NCBI RefSeq assembly: GCF_049675895.1
Contig: NZ_CP183834.1
Span: forward strand, 248,001 to 312,000
DNA: 64,000 nucleotides
Origin: Ampullimonas aquatilis
GTDB lineage: Bacteria; Pseudomonadota; Gammaproteobacteria; Burkholderiales; Burkholderiaceae_D
Reading direction: 5' to 3'
The notes below the pieces were generated by a model. The model ran no database searches. It was not told the DNA's origin and was given only the letters and a program-made list of their open reading frames with translations. Every line of letters begins with the position of its first letter. Within the stretch, counting starts at the first letter, position 1. Both the position numbers and the translations under genes were made by a program. Shown in pieces: positions 27,041-35,357 of the stretch.

Positions 27041-27745
27041 ATGAGCATAAGCCGCAGAGACATTATAAGTGTGACTGGTTATGGTCTGCTCGCCAGCCTG
27101 CTGATGAGTAATCCCGTTTTGGCCCTGTCATTGGGAGATTTGACTAATCAGGAAGCCACTGGTGGTTTGAAAGCCGCATTGGAAAAAGGTTCAGAAGCAG
27201 CCATTGCAAAATTGGGCGTGCCCGGTGGTTTTTTGAATAACCCCAAGGTCAAGATCGATTTGCCGGGGCCACTGGCCAAAGCCAAGGGGCTGTTGAAAAT
27301 GACCGGTTTGGGAGGCAAGGCCGATGAACTGGTCGAAGCCATGAACCATGCTGCTGAAGCTGCAGTGCCGGAAGCCAAGAATCTTTTGCTCAATGCGATT
27401 AAAACCATGAGCGTGGAAGATGCCAAAGGAATTTTGGCGGGTGGTGAAACATCAGTTACCGATTTCTTTCGCAAGAAAACCAGCGAGCCGTTGGGCCAGA
27501 AATTTTTGCCCATTGCCAAGCAGTCAATGAGTAAAGTGGGCGTGGCGCAAAAGTACAACGAGCTGGCTGCCAAAGTGCCACAGAATCTGCTCAAGGGCAA
27601 AGATGCTTCGATTGAAGGTTATGTCTCCAAGCAGGCGCTGGAAGGTTTGTACACTATGATTGGTGAAGAAGAAAAAGCGATTCGCCAAGACCCGGTAGGG
27701 GCTGGCAGTGCTGCCATCAGCAAGGTTTTTGGCGCATTGAAATAA
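27041..27745 (+). CDS. DUF4197 family secreted protein
   Basis: 234 residues from the ATG at 27041, fixed by AAAGGAG eight bases upstream. The signal region MSISRRDIISVTGYGLLA has a twin-arginine pair and a low-hydrophobicity core, so Tat export is possible. The mature part matches the DUF4197 layout: GLKAALEKGSEAAIAKLG, a KIDLPGPL segment, MNHAAEAAVPEAK and the ending SKQALEGLYTMIGEEEKAIR. The function of the family is unknown. Its TAA overlaps the ATG of the next gene by one base. Confidence 0.82.
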   Translation: MSISRRDIISVTGYGLLASLLMSNPVLALSLGDLTNQEATGGLKAALEKGSEAAIAKLGVPGGFLNNPKVKIDLPGPLAKAKGLLKMTGLGGKADELVEAMNHAAEAAVPEAKNLLLNAIKTMSVEDAKGILAGGETSVTDFFRKKTSEPLGQKFLPIAKQSMSKVGVAQKYNELAAKVPQNLLKGKDASIEGYVSKQALEGLYTMIGEEEKAIRQDPVGAGSAAISKVFGALK

Positions 27746-28356
27746 TGCCGCAAGCCCGGTTAAGGTCTTTGTTCTGTTTGGGCTGGCGGGTGATGAGAGG
27801 CTTGCTTTTGGTGGGCCTCGTCAGTGCTTGCAGTCCCAAGTACGACTGGCGTACTGTGCATGATGATGCCGGTCGTTATGCGATTGAGTTTCCGGCCAAG
27901 CCTAACACCGCAGCGCGTGATGTGCCCTTGGGCGAGCCATTTGGCTTGCTGCGCATGACCATGCAGTCAGCGCGGAGCGATGAAACTTTTGCGATTGGCT
28001 ATATTGATCTGCCCGGTGCCAATGACACCAGCTCGGCCGAGGCGGAACAGTTTGGGCGCGAGCAGCTTGCGTTGCTCAAGGCGCGCCTGCAAGCGGCGCT
28101 GCTGCAAAATTTGAATAACGCGACTGCCACAGCGCCGCAAATGGTCGTCATCAAAGAGGCCGATGGTAAAAAGCGGTCTGGCGAAATGTGGCAGGCCCAA
28201 AGCACCGACAAGCGTGTGGTGCGTGCCTATTTTGCTGACAAGCAGGGGCGGGTTTATCAAGTGGCGGTGATTGGCGCGGCGCATACCGGTGATGCAGGCA
28301 ATATGCATTTTGATGAAGTCGCGAGCCAGTTTTTAAATTCGTTCGTACTCGATTAA
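27745..28356 (+). CDS. Hypothetical lipoprotein
   Basis: 203 residues from the ATG at 27745, or about 187 from an ATG at 27793. A lipobox LLLVGLVSAC lies near residue 29. The mature part begins YDWRTVHDDAGRYAIEFPAKP and has a PFGLLRMTMQSA strand, giving the look of a small secreted beta-rich domain; I recognise no named family. It is translationally close to the DUF4197 gene (one-base overlap) and seven bases before the MFS gene, so the three form one unit. Confidence 0.65.
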   Translation: MPQARLRSLFCLGWRVMRGLLLVGLVSACSPKYDWRTVHDDAGRYAIEFPAKPNTAARDVPLGEPFGLLRMTMQSARSDETFAIGYIDLPGANDTSSAEAEQFGREQLALLKARLQAALLQNLNNATATAPQMVVIKEADGKKRSGEMWQAQSTDKRVVRAYFADKQGRVYQVAVIGAAHTGDAGNMHFDEVASQFLNSFVLD

Positions 28357-28363
28357 GCTGCGC

Positions 28364-29869
28364 TTGGATCAGCTTCCCCTTTCATCTTCCGCCAAGCCCG
28401 CGCCACAGACTGACGCAGCGTCCAAGTCTGGTTCGTTGGACATGTCAGTTGATATGTCAGCGGGTATGTCGCCGAACCCATCAGCGGAGCATGCAACGAG
28501 CACTTCGCTCAGCCTGTCGATCCGCATTTTTGCCTGTTTTGCGGTGGCCTATCTTTTATCGTATGGGCTGCGCACCATCAACGCGGTGATTGCGCCGTTA
28601 CTGGTGGCCGAAATAGGTCTGTCGGCCGCCAATTTGGGTTTGCTGTCCAGCGCTTATTTTCTGGGCTTCATCATCACCCAATTACCTTTGGGTCTGGCGC
28701 TCGATAAGTTTGGTGCGCGGCGCGTCAATGCCGCTTTGTTGCTGGTCGCCGCAACCGGTGTGGCGGCGTTTGGCATGAGCCATAGCTTGCTCACTTTATG
28801 GTGGTCACGGTTATTGATTGGCATGGGCTTTTCGGCCGCGCTGATGTCGGCCTTCAAAGGTTTTCGTGAATGGTTCGCGCCGAGCCTGCAACCACGGCTG
28901 GCTTCCTGGATGGTGGTGGCAGGCGTGGCCGGTGCGTCATTGTCCACTGCGCCGGTGCAATGGCTGACGCAACTCTATGGCTGGCGCCCCTTGTTTTTGG
29001 GGATGGCGGTTTGCGTGTTGGTGGCGGCGCTGTTGCTGTATGTTTTATTGCCAGCGAGTGCGGAGGAAAGTCAATCCGCTGCAAGCAGAGCAGCCAATGC
29101 CCCGGCAGCCAGTTCCTCTTCATTGACACAACTTGACGCTAATGTTGATCAAGTGGCTCAACCGGTACCCGCCGCAGCCAAGTCTTCAACACGCACCACC
29201 TCAACACTGAATATTGCAACAAATAACGCGGCCTTGACCAATGGCTATCGCACCATATTTCGTTCACGCTTTTTTATGGCGACGGCGCCCTTGGGTATGA
29301 CTTTTCAAGGTGGCTTTTTGGTGATGCAGTCCTTGTGGATCGGCCCCTGGCTGGTACAGGTGATGGACATGAGCGCAGCGGCTTCGGCGCAAGTGTTGTT
29401 GGTGATGAATCTGTTTTTTCTGGCCGCCAGTGGGTTGATGGGTTGGCTTTCACCGCGACTCACTCAGCAAGGTCACAGCATCTGGCAACTCGTGATCGTT
29501 TTTTATTTGGGTGTGATGCTGGTGGAAGGCATGCTCGCATTGGTGGTTGCCAACTGGTGGTGGCTGTGGGTGTTGTTGGCGATGCTCATGTCAGCCGGTG
29601 CCTGGTTTCAGAGCTGTATTGCCGGACAATTTGCCGCACAAATGACGGGGCGCGCCAACACTGCCTATAACTTCATGCTGTTTTTGGGGGCGTTGCTACT
29701 GCAATGGGGTTTTGGCTTGGGTGTGGATGCATTTCGCGCTGCCGGGTTGGCTGTGTCGGGCGCGTTTCGGGCCACCTTATTGGTCTATTTGAGCCTGCAA
29801 TTGATTGCCTGGCTAAGGTATGTTTTATGGTACTTTTATCATCATAAAAGTCCAGTTTTTAAGCATTAA
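28364..29869 (+). CDS. MFS transporter
   Basis: 501 residues from a TTG at 28364; an ATG at 28442 is an alternative that would drop part of a Ser/Met-rich, probably disordered N-terminus. About twelve membrane segments follow. The loop 2-3 signature is LGLALDKFGARRVNAAL. The first helices (LLSYGLRTINAVIAPLLVAE) and the domain of six helices on each side of a long polar linker (about 225-300) are typical of the major facilitator superfamily. The substrate cannot be read. It is the last gene of the DUF4197 unit; repeat copy C begins four bases after the stop. Confidence 0.85.
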   Translation: MDQLPLSSSAKPAPQTDAASKSGSLDMSVDMSAGMSPNPSAEHATSTSLSLSIRIFACFAVAYLLSYGLRTINAVIAPLLVAEIGLSAANLGLLSSAYFLGFIITQLPLGLALDKFGARRVNAALLLVAATGVAAFGMSHSLLTLWWSRLLIGMGFSAALMSAFKGFREWFAPSLQPRLASWMVVAGVAGASLSTAPVQWLTQLYGWRPLFLGMAVCVLVAALLLYVLLPASAEESQSAASRAANAPAASSSSLTQLDANVDQVAQPVPAAAKSSTRTTSTLNIATNNAALTNGYRTIFRSRFFMATAPLGMTFQGGFLVMQSLWIGPWLVQVMDMSAAASAQVLLVMNLFFLAASGLMGWLSPRLTQQGHSIWQLVIVFYLGVMLVEGMLALVVANWWWLWVLLAMLMSAGAWFQSCIAGQFAAQMTGRANTAYNFMLFLGALLLQWGFGLGVDAFRAAGLAVSGAFRATLLVYLSLQLIAWLRYVLWYFYHHKSPVFKH

Positions 29870-29872
29870 TAG

Positions 29873-29948
29873 AGAGTATGATTAATATTTAACCCATTCA
29901 GTGCGTATATATTGATATTTAAAAATTACTGATGGGTAGTATATGTTG
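29873..29948 (+). repeat. Intergenic repeat element, copy C
   Basis: AGAGTAT (29873), GTGCGTA (29901), TTAAAAATTACTGATGGGTA (29919) and GTATATGTT (ending about 29948). The first-to-last block spacing is 66 bases. ACCCATTCAG (29892-29901) and CTGATGGGT (29929-29937) form an imperfect inverted repeat. It starts four bases after the MFS stop, between convergent genes. Confidence 0.6.
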
Positions 29949-30046
29949 CGTATCAACATTCGTCGCCAGATCAGAACTGACGATGGGCGATCAACCCGGC
30001 TGGCAGCCTTTGCCAGCCAAGATGGCACTCACCGCACTTACTGCGC

Positions 30047-31597
30047 TCAGCTGCGCTGCTGCAAGGCGTATACCAAAATGCCCAGTTTTTGGATGGTGGC
30101 ATCCAGATCAAAATCCCACACGCCACCGCAATAAATGCGAATGTAATGGCCAAAGCGCTGCGAGTTGGAAAACAGCGTGCCTGGGCCAATGCCAATGCCT
30201 TCGGCACGCGCCATTTCAAACAGCTGACGCGATGACATCAACTGGCCGCTGGCTCCTTGTGGCAACTCCACCCACAATAAGGCACCACCCTGTGGCGTGA
30301 CAAACTGCGTGCCTTCCGGAAAATAGCGCTCGATCGCCGCGGCCATGCGCCGCGTTTGGGTATGAAACAAGCCACGCAATTTGCGCAGGTGATGTTCATA
30401 GCCGCCGGTCTTGATAAATTCGGCAATCGTCACTTGCGGCAAGGCAATGTTGGCGATGGAGGTGGTGTATTTGAGGCGCTCCAGTTGCGCCTGCCATTGA
30501 CCGCCTGCCATCCAGCCAATGCGCAAGCCTGGCGCAATCGGTTTGGTGGCTGATGAACATAAAATCACCTGATTGCCCGTGTCCCAGGCTTTCAGGCTTT
30601 GCGGGCGGCCTTCGGTAAAGTAAAGATCACCGCTCCAGTCGTCTTCAATAATGGGGATGTGATGATTGTGCATCAGCCGCACTAGCCGCGCCTTGTTGTC
30701 GTCGGGCATCAGGCTGCCTTGCGGGTTGTGAAAGTTGGACATCACCACCAGCGCCTTGATGGGTTGTCCCTGCTCTTGCGCCTGATGAATGGCCAGACCC
30801 AGTGCTTCAATCGACAAACCATCACGTGCGTGCGTGGGGATTTCCAGTGCTTTCATCCCCAGGCTTTCGAGGATTTGCAAAATGCCAAAAAAGGTCGGCG
30901 ATTCCACCGCAATCGTGTCACCTGGTTTGGCCACGGCCCGCAAAGCCAGATTGAGTGCTTCGGTCACGCCATTGGTGATGAGAATATCGTCGGGACTGAG
31001 TGGTACGCCCATCAGCAACGCACGTTTGGCCAGCTCGGCGCGCAACACCGGATGACCAGCTGTCACCGCTTCTTGTATCAGCAAGCCAGGCTGACGACGC
31101 GCCACCGTATTCATCAGGCGTTGTACCTTTTGCACCGGGTAGACGCCGGTTAATCGGCAAGTATCCAGGCGGATGCGGCAGGATGATTGCGACAGACTCA
31201 TCATTGCATCGGTCTGCTGCGAGATGTGTACAAAGCTGGCGGGGCCGATCACCAGCGGTGTTGGCGTAGCTGGCGTGGGTACGTCCATGAATCGTGGTTT
31301 GGCTAACTTGTTGCCTAGCCGTACAGGTAGACCAGGCACGCCACGCGGCACCACAAAATAGCCCGATTTGGGACGCGCCTCCACCAGTCGCATGTTTTCC
31401 AGTTCACGATAAACCGCAATGGCGGTAGAAATGGAAACCCCATGCTGCAACGACAAGGTGCGTACCGACGGCATCCGATCGCCTTCACCCAGTGTGCCAC
31501 TCGCAATCGCCGCTTCGAGCTTCTTGGCGAGTTGGCGATAGAGCGGGTCTGACTGAGTTGAATGAGCTGACTGAGCCGAGTTAAGGACAGAGGACAT
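30047..31597 (-). CDS. MocR-type regulator: GntR domain fused to PLP aminotransferase
   Basis: 516 residues. Residues about 20-90 are a GntR winged helix (MPSVRTLSLQHGVSISTAIA, then LVEARPKSGYFV). Residues about 130-510 are a fold-type I aminotransferase with the PLP-binding Lys in SSATKPIAPGLRIGW, plus VVMSNFHNPQGSLMPDD and IIEDDWSGDL. MocR proteins use PLP or its Schiff bases to regulate PLP, GABA, taurine or transport genes, usually on the opposite strand. Here the divergent neighbour is a DUF2917 gene, a probable target. Start ATG 31597. Confidence 0.9.
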   Translation of the reverse strand: MSSVLNSAQSAHSTQSDPLYRQLAKKLEAAIASGTLGEGDRMPSVRTLSLQHGVSISTAIAVYRELENMRLVEARPKSGYFVVPRGVPGLPVRLGNKLAKPRFMDVPTPATPTPLVIGPASFVHISQQTDAMMSLSQSSCRIRLDTCRLTGVYPVQKVQRLMNTVARRQPGLLIQEAVTAGHPVLRAELAKRALLMGVPLSPDDILITNGVTEALNLALRAVAKPGDTIAVESPTFFGILQILESLGMKALEIPTHARDGLSIEALGLAIHQAQEQGQPIKALVVMSNFHNPQGSLMPDDNKARLVRLMHNHHIPIIEDDWSGDLYFTEGRPQSLKAWDTGNQVILCSSATKPIAPGLRIGWMAGGQWQAQLERLKYTTSIANIALPQVTIAEFIKTGGYEHHLRKLRGLFHTQTRRMAAAIERYFPEGTQFVTPQGGALLWVELPQGASGQLMSSRQLFEMARAEGIGIGPGTLFSNSQRFGHYIRIYCGGVWDFDLDATIQKLGILVYALQQRS

Positions 31598-31879
31598 GGT
31601 GTGGTTGCGCTTGTCGATGGTGGTTGGTCGTGATGGAGCTAGAGGCGTTATTCATTTGCTATCTTGCGGCCATAGCGTGCACCATAACAGATACAGACGA
31701 TGGATAAAACAATCAGCACAGTTGCTGCAAAACAATTCTGTGCTGCTGCTGATGATGAAGGCCTATGCCTTTTGCACAATGATTGGACTACCTACACTGG
31801 TAGCCTGATTAACTATCGATTTGGTACCCACTCCAGCACGGGTGTCTTGCTTGTTTTGAGTGGGTTGCAGGAGAACCCT

Positions 31880-32323
31880 ATGGTCACGTTTTTACCAGAG
31901 CCAGTACCACGACTGCCCGTATCACAATTGGTTTATTTGCAGGATCAGCAATGTTGGACGTTGCAGCAAGTCACGGCAGGCTGGCTGATGCGTATCAAAG
32001 CTCGTATTCAGCGCCATGCTGATGCATTGACTGGTAGTGGGCAAGCTGATCGGGTATCACAAAATAGGGTGCGCATTCAAATCATCAAGGGCACTGTCTG
32101 GTTAACTCAGGCCTGGCAAGAGACCGATCATTTTTTATCCGAGGGCAGTAGCCTGCTATGTCATGCGCATGACTGTGTGCTGCTGCAGGCACTGGGCGAT
32201 ACGGTCTTGGCGTATCAGTATCAGGCAGAAAACTCGGCTTGCATGACCGTATCGGGCTCACCCAACAAGCCAGCAATCATGGCAAAAACCGTATCAATGG
32301 CTTCGGTGGCTTGCGCAAAGTAA
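31880..32323 (+). CDS. DUF2917 family protein
   Basis: 147 residues from the ATG at 31880, chosen because GCAGGAG lies just upstream and the homologous part follows; the frame opens about 180 bases earlier. The DUF2917 core is visible as IQIIKGTVWLTQAW followed by DHFLSEGSSLLCHAHDCVLL, a cupin-like small beta domain. No function is known. The last 103 bases overlap the 3' end of the NIT-like gene on the other strand, and the C-terminal 30 residues there look unlike the family, so the coding overlap may be a read-past of a lost stop. Confidence 0.65.
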   Translation: MVTFLPEPVPRLPVSQLVYLQDQQCWTLQQVTAGWLMRIKARIQRHADALTGSGQADRVSQNRVRIQIIKGTVWLTQAWQETDHFLSEGSSLLCHAHDCVLLQALGDTVLAYQYQAENSACMTVSGSPNKPAIMAKTVSMASVACAK

Positions 32324-33069
32324 ACCAGTGGCGTGATGGCTTTGTCTGGGTCCTCAGCCCAAAGGTTGGGTACATTACTTAAAAAAACATGTACCTTGCC
32401 AATCTGGTCAGGTGGCAAGGTGTTGGCCGTGGCCAGCAGCAGTAAGGCCTTCTTGCGTAATTGCAAAAGCTGATGACGCTCCATCACATCACTTTTACCC
32501 AAGGCCACCATGCCAGAACCAATACCCCGAATTTGCGCCAGCAGCTCAGCCAGGATTGGCAAGGTATGAAAGACCAGATTGAGCCGTGTTTTATCTGCCA
32601 ACGAGGTGGCAGGCAAGTCCTGGGTGTGCTGGCCCAGTTGCGCCAGCCAGTTCATTGGCCGGGTGATCATGACCGTGTGACGTTTAAAGGCCGCGCTGGC
32701 GGTCAGGCCACTATCAATGGCCTTGAGCAGCGCATGCCAGTCTTGCCGATACAAATCAATATCGGCTGGTTCCATGATGGCACGCAGACAATCATTTTCT
32801 TTAAGAAAGTGAGTGATATGGGATAGCACTTCCTCAATGCTTTTGCGGCGTTGTTCAATATCCCGATGCAGATCAATCTGACCCTTGAGTTGCGTATTGA
32901 TCAAGCCACGATGCTGTTGAGTGAGTAATATCAATTCAAGCGATTGTCGGGCGACCCGCATGCCGTAATACAGCAAGTCCTTGCGCTGCTGACGGCCATG
33001 CTGTGCCACTCGCCACAGCCAGAGTAGCATGACACATAACAGTAAGGTGGGGTAAAAGAGCGAATTCAT
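32221..33069 (-). CDS. Membrane protein with NIT-like sensor domain, no output domain
   Basis: 282 residues. One N-terminal membrane segment (about 3-18) is followed by an all-helical soluble part. LILLTQQHRGLINTQLKGQ (about 49-67) and LLAQIRGIGSGMVALGK (about 175-191) are the two helix motifs of nitrate/nitrite-sensing (NIT) type domains. The same two motifs occur in the receptor at 58224 (QVQLHRGVSQLVLNGD and LRGMGSGILKRGS). No histidine kinase, GGDEF or methyl-accepting part follows, so it could work as a partner protein. Convergent with and overlapping the DUF2917 gene. Confidence 0.6.
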   Translation of the reverse strand: MNSLFYPTLLLCVMLLWLWRVAQHGRQQRKDLLYYGMRVARQSLELILLTQQHRGLINTQLKGQIDLHRDIEQRRKSIEEVLSHITHFLKENDCLRAIMEPADIDLYRQDWHALLKAIDSGLTASAAFKRHTVMITRPMNWLAQLGQHTQDLPATSLADKTRLNLVFHTLPILAELLAQIRGIGSGMVALGKSDVMERHQLLQLRKKALLLLATANTLPPDQIGKVHVFLSNVPNLWAEDPDKAITPLVYFAQATEAIDTVFAMIAGLLGEPDTVMQAEFSA

Positions 33070-33208
33070 AGCAGCACCACGACAAGATGGTGCTTATTCA
33101 GCAAGAAGGTTGCCAGATGTCACTGCTTGATGGTGCACTACCCTGTCAGGCTCGATTTAATTGGCTTGAGGAAAATCGCCAAGGTGTGATTATTTGATTT
33201 GGTTTAAT

Positions 33209-34780
33209 TTAGCTGGCTTTCAAGGCACGCCGATATTGAATGGCTTCGGCAATATGTGTGGTTTGGATCACGTCTGCCTGAGCCAGATCGGCAATAGTGC
33301 GAGCCACCTTCAATACCCGATGATAAGCCCGGGCCGACCAGTTAAGCCGGGTCATGGCATTGCGCAGCAGCGCTTCACCTGCCTCATCGACAATACAGCA
33401 ACTTTCAATTTCCTGTCCGCTCAAGGCGGCATTGTTTTGTTGTTGTCGTTGCAGTTGACGAGTATGCGCAGCGGCAACCCGTTCGGCAACCCGAGCACTA
33501 CTTTCACCGGGTGCGGCTTTGATCAACTCATCTTGTGAGAGTGTGGGGACTTCAATTTGCAAGTCAATACGATCCAGCAAGGGGCCAGATATTTTGTCCT
33601 GATAACGGGCGACTGCTTCCTGAGTGCAATGGCAGCGTCCTGAAATATGGCCAAGATAACCACAAGGACATGGATTCATGGCGGCCAGCAATTGAAAACG
33701 CGCAGGAAAGTCGGCCTGTTTGGCGGCACGCGAAATCGTAATGCGACCAGACTCAAGTGGTTCGCGCAATACCTCCAGCACCTTGCGATCAAACTCGGGC
33801 AGCTCATCTAAAAATAAAACGCCCTGATGTGCCAGACTGATTTCACCGGGGCGTGGTTCACCACCACCACCTACCAGTGCCACAGCGGATGCGGTGTGAT
33901 GCGGTGCGCGGTAAGGTCGGCGTTTCCAGTTCTCCAGCACAAACCCTTGGCGAGTAATGCTGGCGATGGCGGCGGCTTGCAGCGCTTCGGCATCTGTCAT
34001 GGGCGGCAAAATGCTCGCAAAGCGTGCCGCCAGCATCGACTTGCCTGTGCCGGGCGGGCCGACCATGATGACCGAGTGGCCGCCAGCAGCAGCCACTTCC
34101 AGTGCGCGTCGTGCCTGTAGCTGGCCTTTCACATCGGCCAGATCGGGAAGAGGTGTCCTGGGCAATTGAAGCGATTCTGGGCGTAAGGCACACTCAATCA
34201 AGTCTTGCTGAGCGTTGGCGTCGGTCATGGCGCGCAGATGCGCGCAAACTTGCAAAAGACTGTTGGCGGGCAATATGGTGACATCGGGTACCAGCACGGC
34301 TTCTACGGCGTTGGCACTGGGCAAAATGAAGGCGCGATTTTTTGCAGGACTCTCAAGTAGCACACCATTTTTATGCTTTTGATTGGATTGCCAGATGGCA
34401 TACGTCATTGCCAGCGCACCACGGATAGGTCGCAATTCACCGGAAAGCGAAAGCTCACCCGCAAATTCAAATTCCTGCAAGTGGCGAGTTTCAATCTGGC
34501 CACTGGCCGCCAAAATACCCAGCGCGATGGGCAGGTCAAACCGTCCGGATTCTTTGGGAAGATCAGCCGGAGCCAGATTGACGGTAATGCGGCGCGCCGG
34601 AAATTCAAACCGGCAATTTTGAATGGCTGCACGAACCCGGTCTTTACTTTCCTTGACTTCGGTTTCGGGTAGGCCAACGATCGTAAAGGAAGGCAGGCCA
34701 TTGGCCAGATGGACTTCGACCCTGACTTCAGCGGCATTGAGTCCCGATAAAGCCCGACTTTTGAGGACGGCTAAAGCCAC
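33209..34780 (-). CDS. comM: YifB/ComM family Mg-chelatase-like AAA ATPase
   Basis: 523 residues from a GTG. An N-terminal Lon-protease-like fold (about 1-170, with GLPSFTIVGLPETEVKESKD) is followed by the AAA core: Walker A VGPPGTGKSMLAARFASILP at about 217, sensor segment VLFLDELPEFDRKVLEVL and FQLLAAMNPCPCGYLG, then the C-terminal WSARAYHRVLKVARTIADL. ComM is a hexameric helicase that promotes branch migration during natural transformation. It lies seven bases after ubiK, an arrangement common in betaproteobacteria. Confidence 0.92.
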   Translation of the reverse strand: MALAVLKSRALSGLNAAEVRVEVHLANGLPSFTIVGLPETEVKESKDRVRAAIQNCRFEFPARRITVNLAPADLPKESGRFDLPIALGILAASGQIETRHLQEFEFAGELSLSGELRPIRGALAMTYAIWQSNQKHKNGVLLESPAKNRAFILPSANAVEAVLVPDVTILPANSLLQVCAHLRAMTDANAQQDLIECALRPESLQLPRTPLPDLADVKGQLQARRALEVAAAGGHSVIMVGPPGTGKSMLAARFASILPPMTDAEALQAAAIASITRQGFVLENWKRRPYRAPHHTASAVALVGGGGEPRPGEISLAHQGVLFLDELPEFDRKVLEVLREPLESGRITISRAAKQADFPARFQLLAAMNPCPCGYLGHISGRCHCTQEAVARYQDKISGPLLDRIDLQIEVPTLSQDELIKAAPGESSARVAERVAAAHTRQLQRQQQNNAALSGQEIESCCIVDEAGEALLRNAMTRLNWSARAYHRVLKVARTIADLAQADVIQTTHIAEAIQYRRALKAS

Positions 34781-34787
34781 GACTAAA

Positions 34788-35039
34788 TTATTGTCCAGAT
34801 GTCGATTTCAGTGCTGCTTCCAGTGCCGCTACCTTGGTTTCCAGCGCATCCAACTTTTCTCGCGTACGAGCGAGTACTTGCGCCTGGGTGTCAAACTCTT
34901 CGCGGGTGACCAGATCCATTTTGCTAAAACCTTGCGCCATCATGGCTTTGACGTTTTTCTCAATATCTTTGGCAGGCGAGTTTTCGATAATTTTGTTGAT
35001 GCGGGCTTGAAAGTCTTGGAAAAAAGAATTGGTTTGCAT
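34788..35039 (-). CDS. ubiK: Ubiquinone biosynthesis accessory factor UbiK
   Basis: 83 residues from the ATG at 35039. The N-terminal amphipathic helix (FFQDFQARINKIIEN) and C-terminal coiled coil (RTREKLDALETKVAALEAAL) are the UbiK/YqiC layout. The central FSKMDLVTREEFDTQ motif is diagnostic. UbiK forms trimers with UbiJ and helps the Ubi complex in aerobic ubiquinone synthesis. It starts the ubiK-comM unit and diverges from the porin-glnK-amtB unit. Confidence 0.88.
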   Translation of the reverse strand: MQTNSFFQDFQARINKIIENSPAKDIEKNVKAMMAQGFSKMDLVTREEFDTQAQVLARTREKLDALETKVAALEAALKSTSGQ

Positions 35040-35135
35040 GGCGTGCCCCAAAATTGAGTGTTAATTTAAAAAAATCGCACCAAAATAATTTAGCACCATA
35101 AAAGCGCACCAATACAGTGAAAAATAAATGTAAAT

Positions 35136-35150
35136 GCATTGTAAAGGTGC
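35136..35150 (+). promoter_or_regulatory. Possible NtrC-binding site
   Basis: GCATTGTAAAGGTGC matches the NtrC pattern GCACC-N5-GGTGC in three of five left and all five right positions. It lies about 150 bases upstream of the -24 element, a normal distance for an enhancer. One site alone is weak; the half-sites around it add support. Confidence 0.4.
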
Positions 35151-35299
35151 GCCAATTCCACCTTTTGTATGGAATAGTACATATTTGGCGAAGACACACA
35201 GATTATGCCTTGTAAGCCGCAAATCCGAATTATTTGGTTACAAATAGAAGACAAAATCAATGTAGGGCCATTTTGCCAGCAAAAGGTGCGGAAGTAATT

Positions 35300-35313
35300 G
35301 GCACACTAAATGC
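35300..35313 (+). promoter_or_regulatory. Sigma-54 (RpoN) -24/-12 promoter
   Basis: TTGGCACACTAAATGCATTT: the GG (35300-35301) and GC (35312-35313) are separated by exactly ten bases and the flanks (TTGGCAC and TGCATTT) fit the consensus TGGCACN5TTGCW. It lies 44 bases before the start codon of the porin gene, the first gene of the unit with glnK and amtB, a classical nitrogen-limitation target. Confidence 0.8.
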
Positions 35314-35357
35314 ATTTGCCCCCAAGCGACCTTTTTTAACTTTCGCCTGGAGAATAT

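Larger units (their letters stand above)
35040..35357. other. Divergent control region ubiK / porin-glnK-amtB
   Basis: 318 bases holding the sigma-54-type promoter at 35300-35313 and a possible NtrC site at 35136-35150, both listed separately. GCACCA occurs three times (35077, 35093, 35106) and GGTGC twice (35146, 35285), many more than expected by chance in AT-rich sequence. They look like half-sites of the NtrC consensus. No gene is visible inside. Confidence 0.5.

Noticed and set aside
29832..29851. Hairpin ACTTTTAT-CATC-ATAAAAGT near the end of the MFS gene
   Set aside because: It lies within the coding sequence and its stem has almost no GC, so a terminator role is unlikely.
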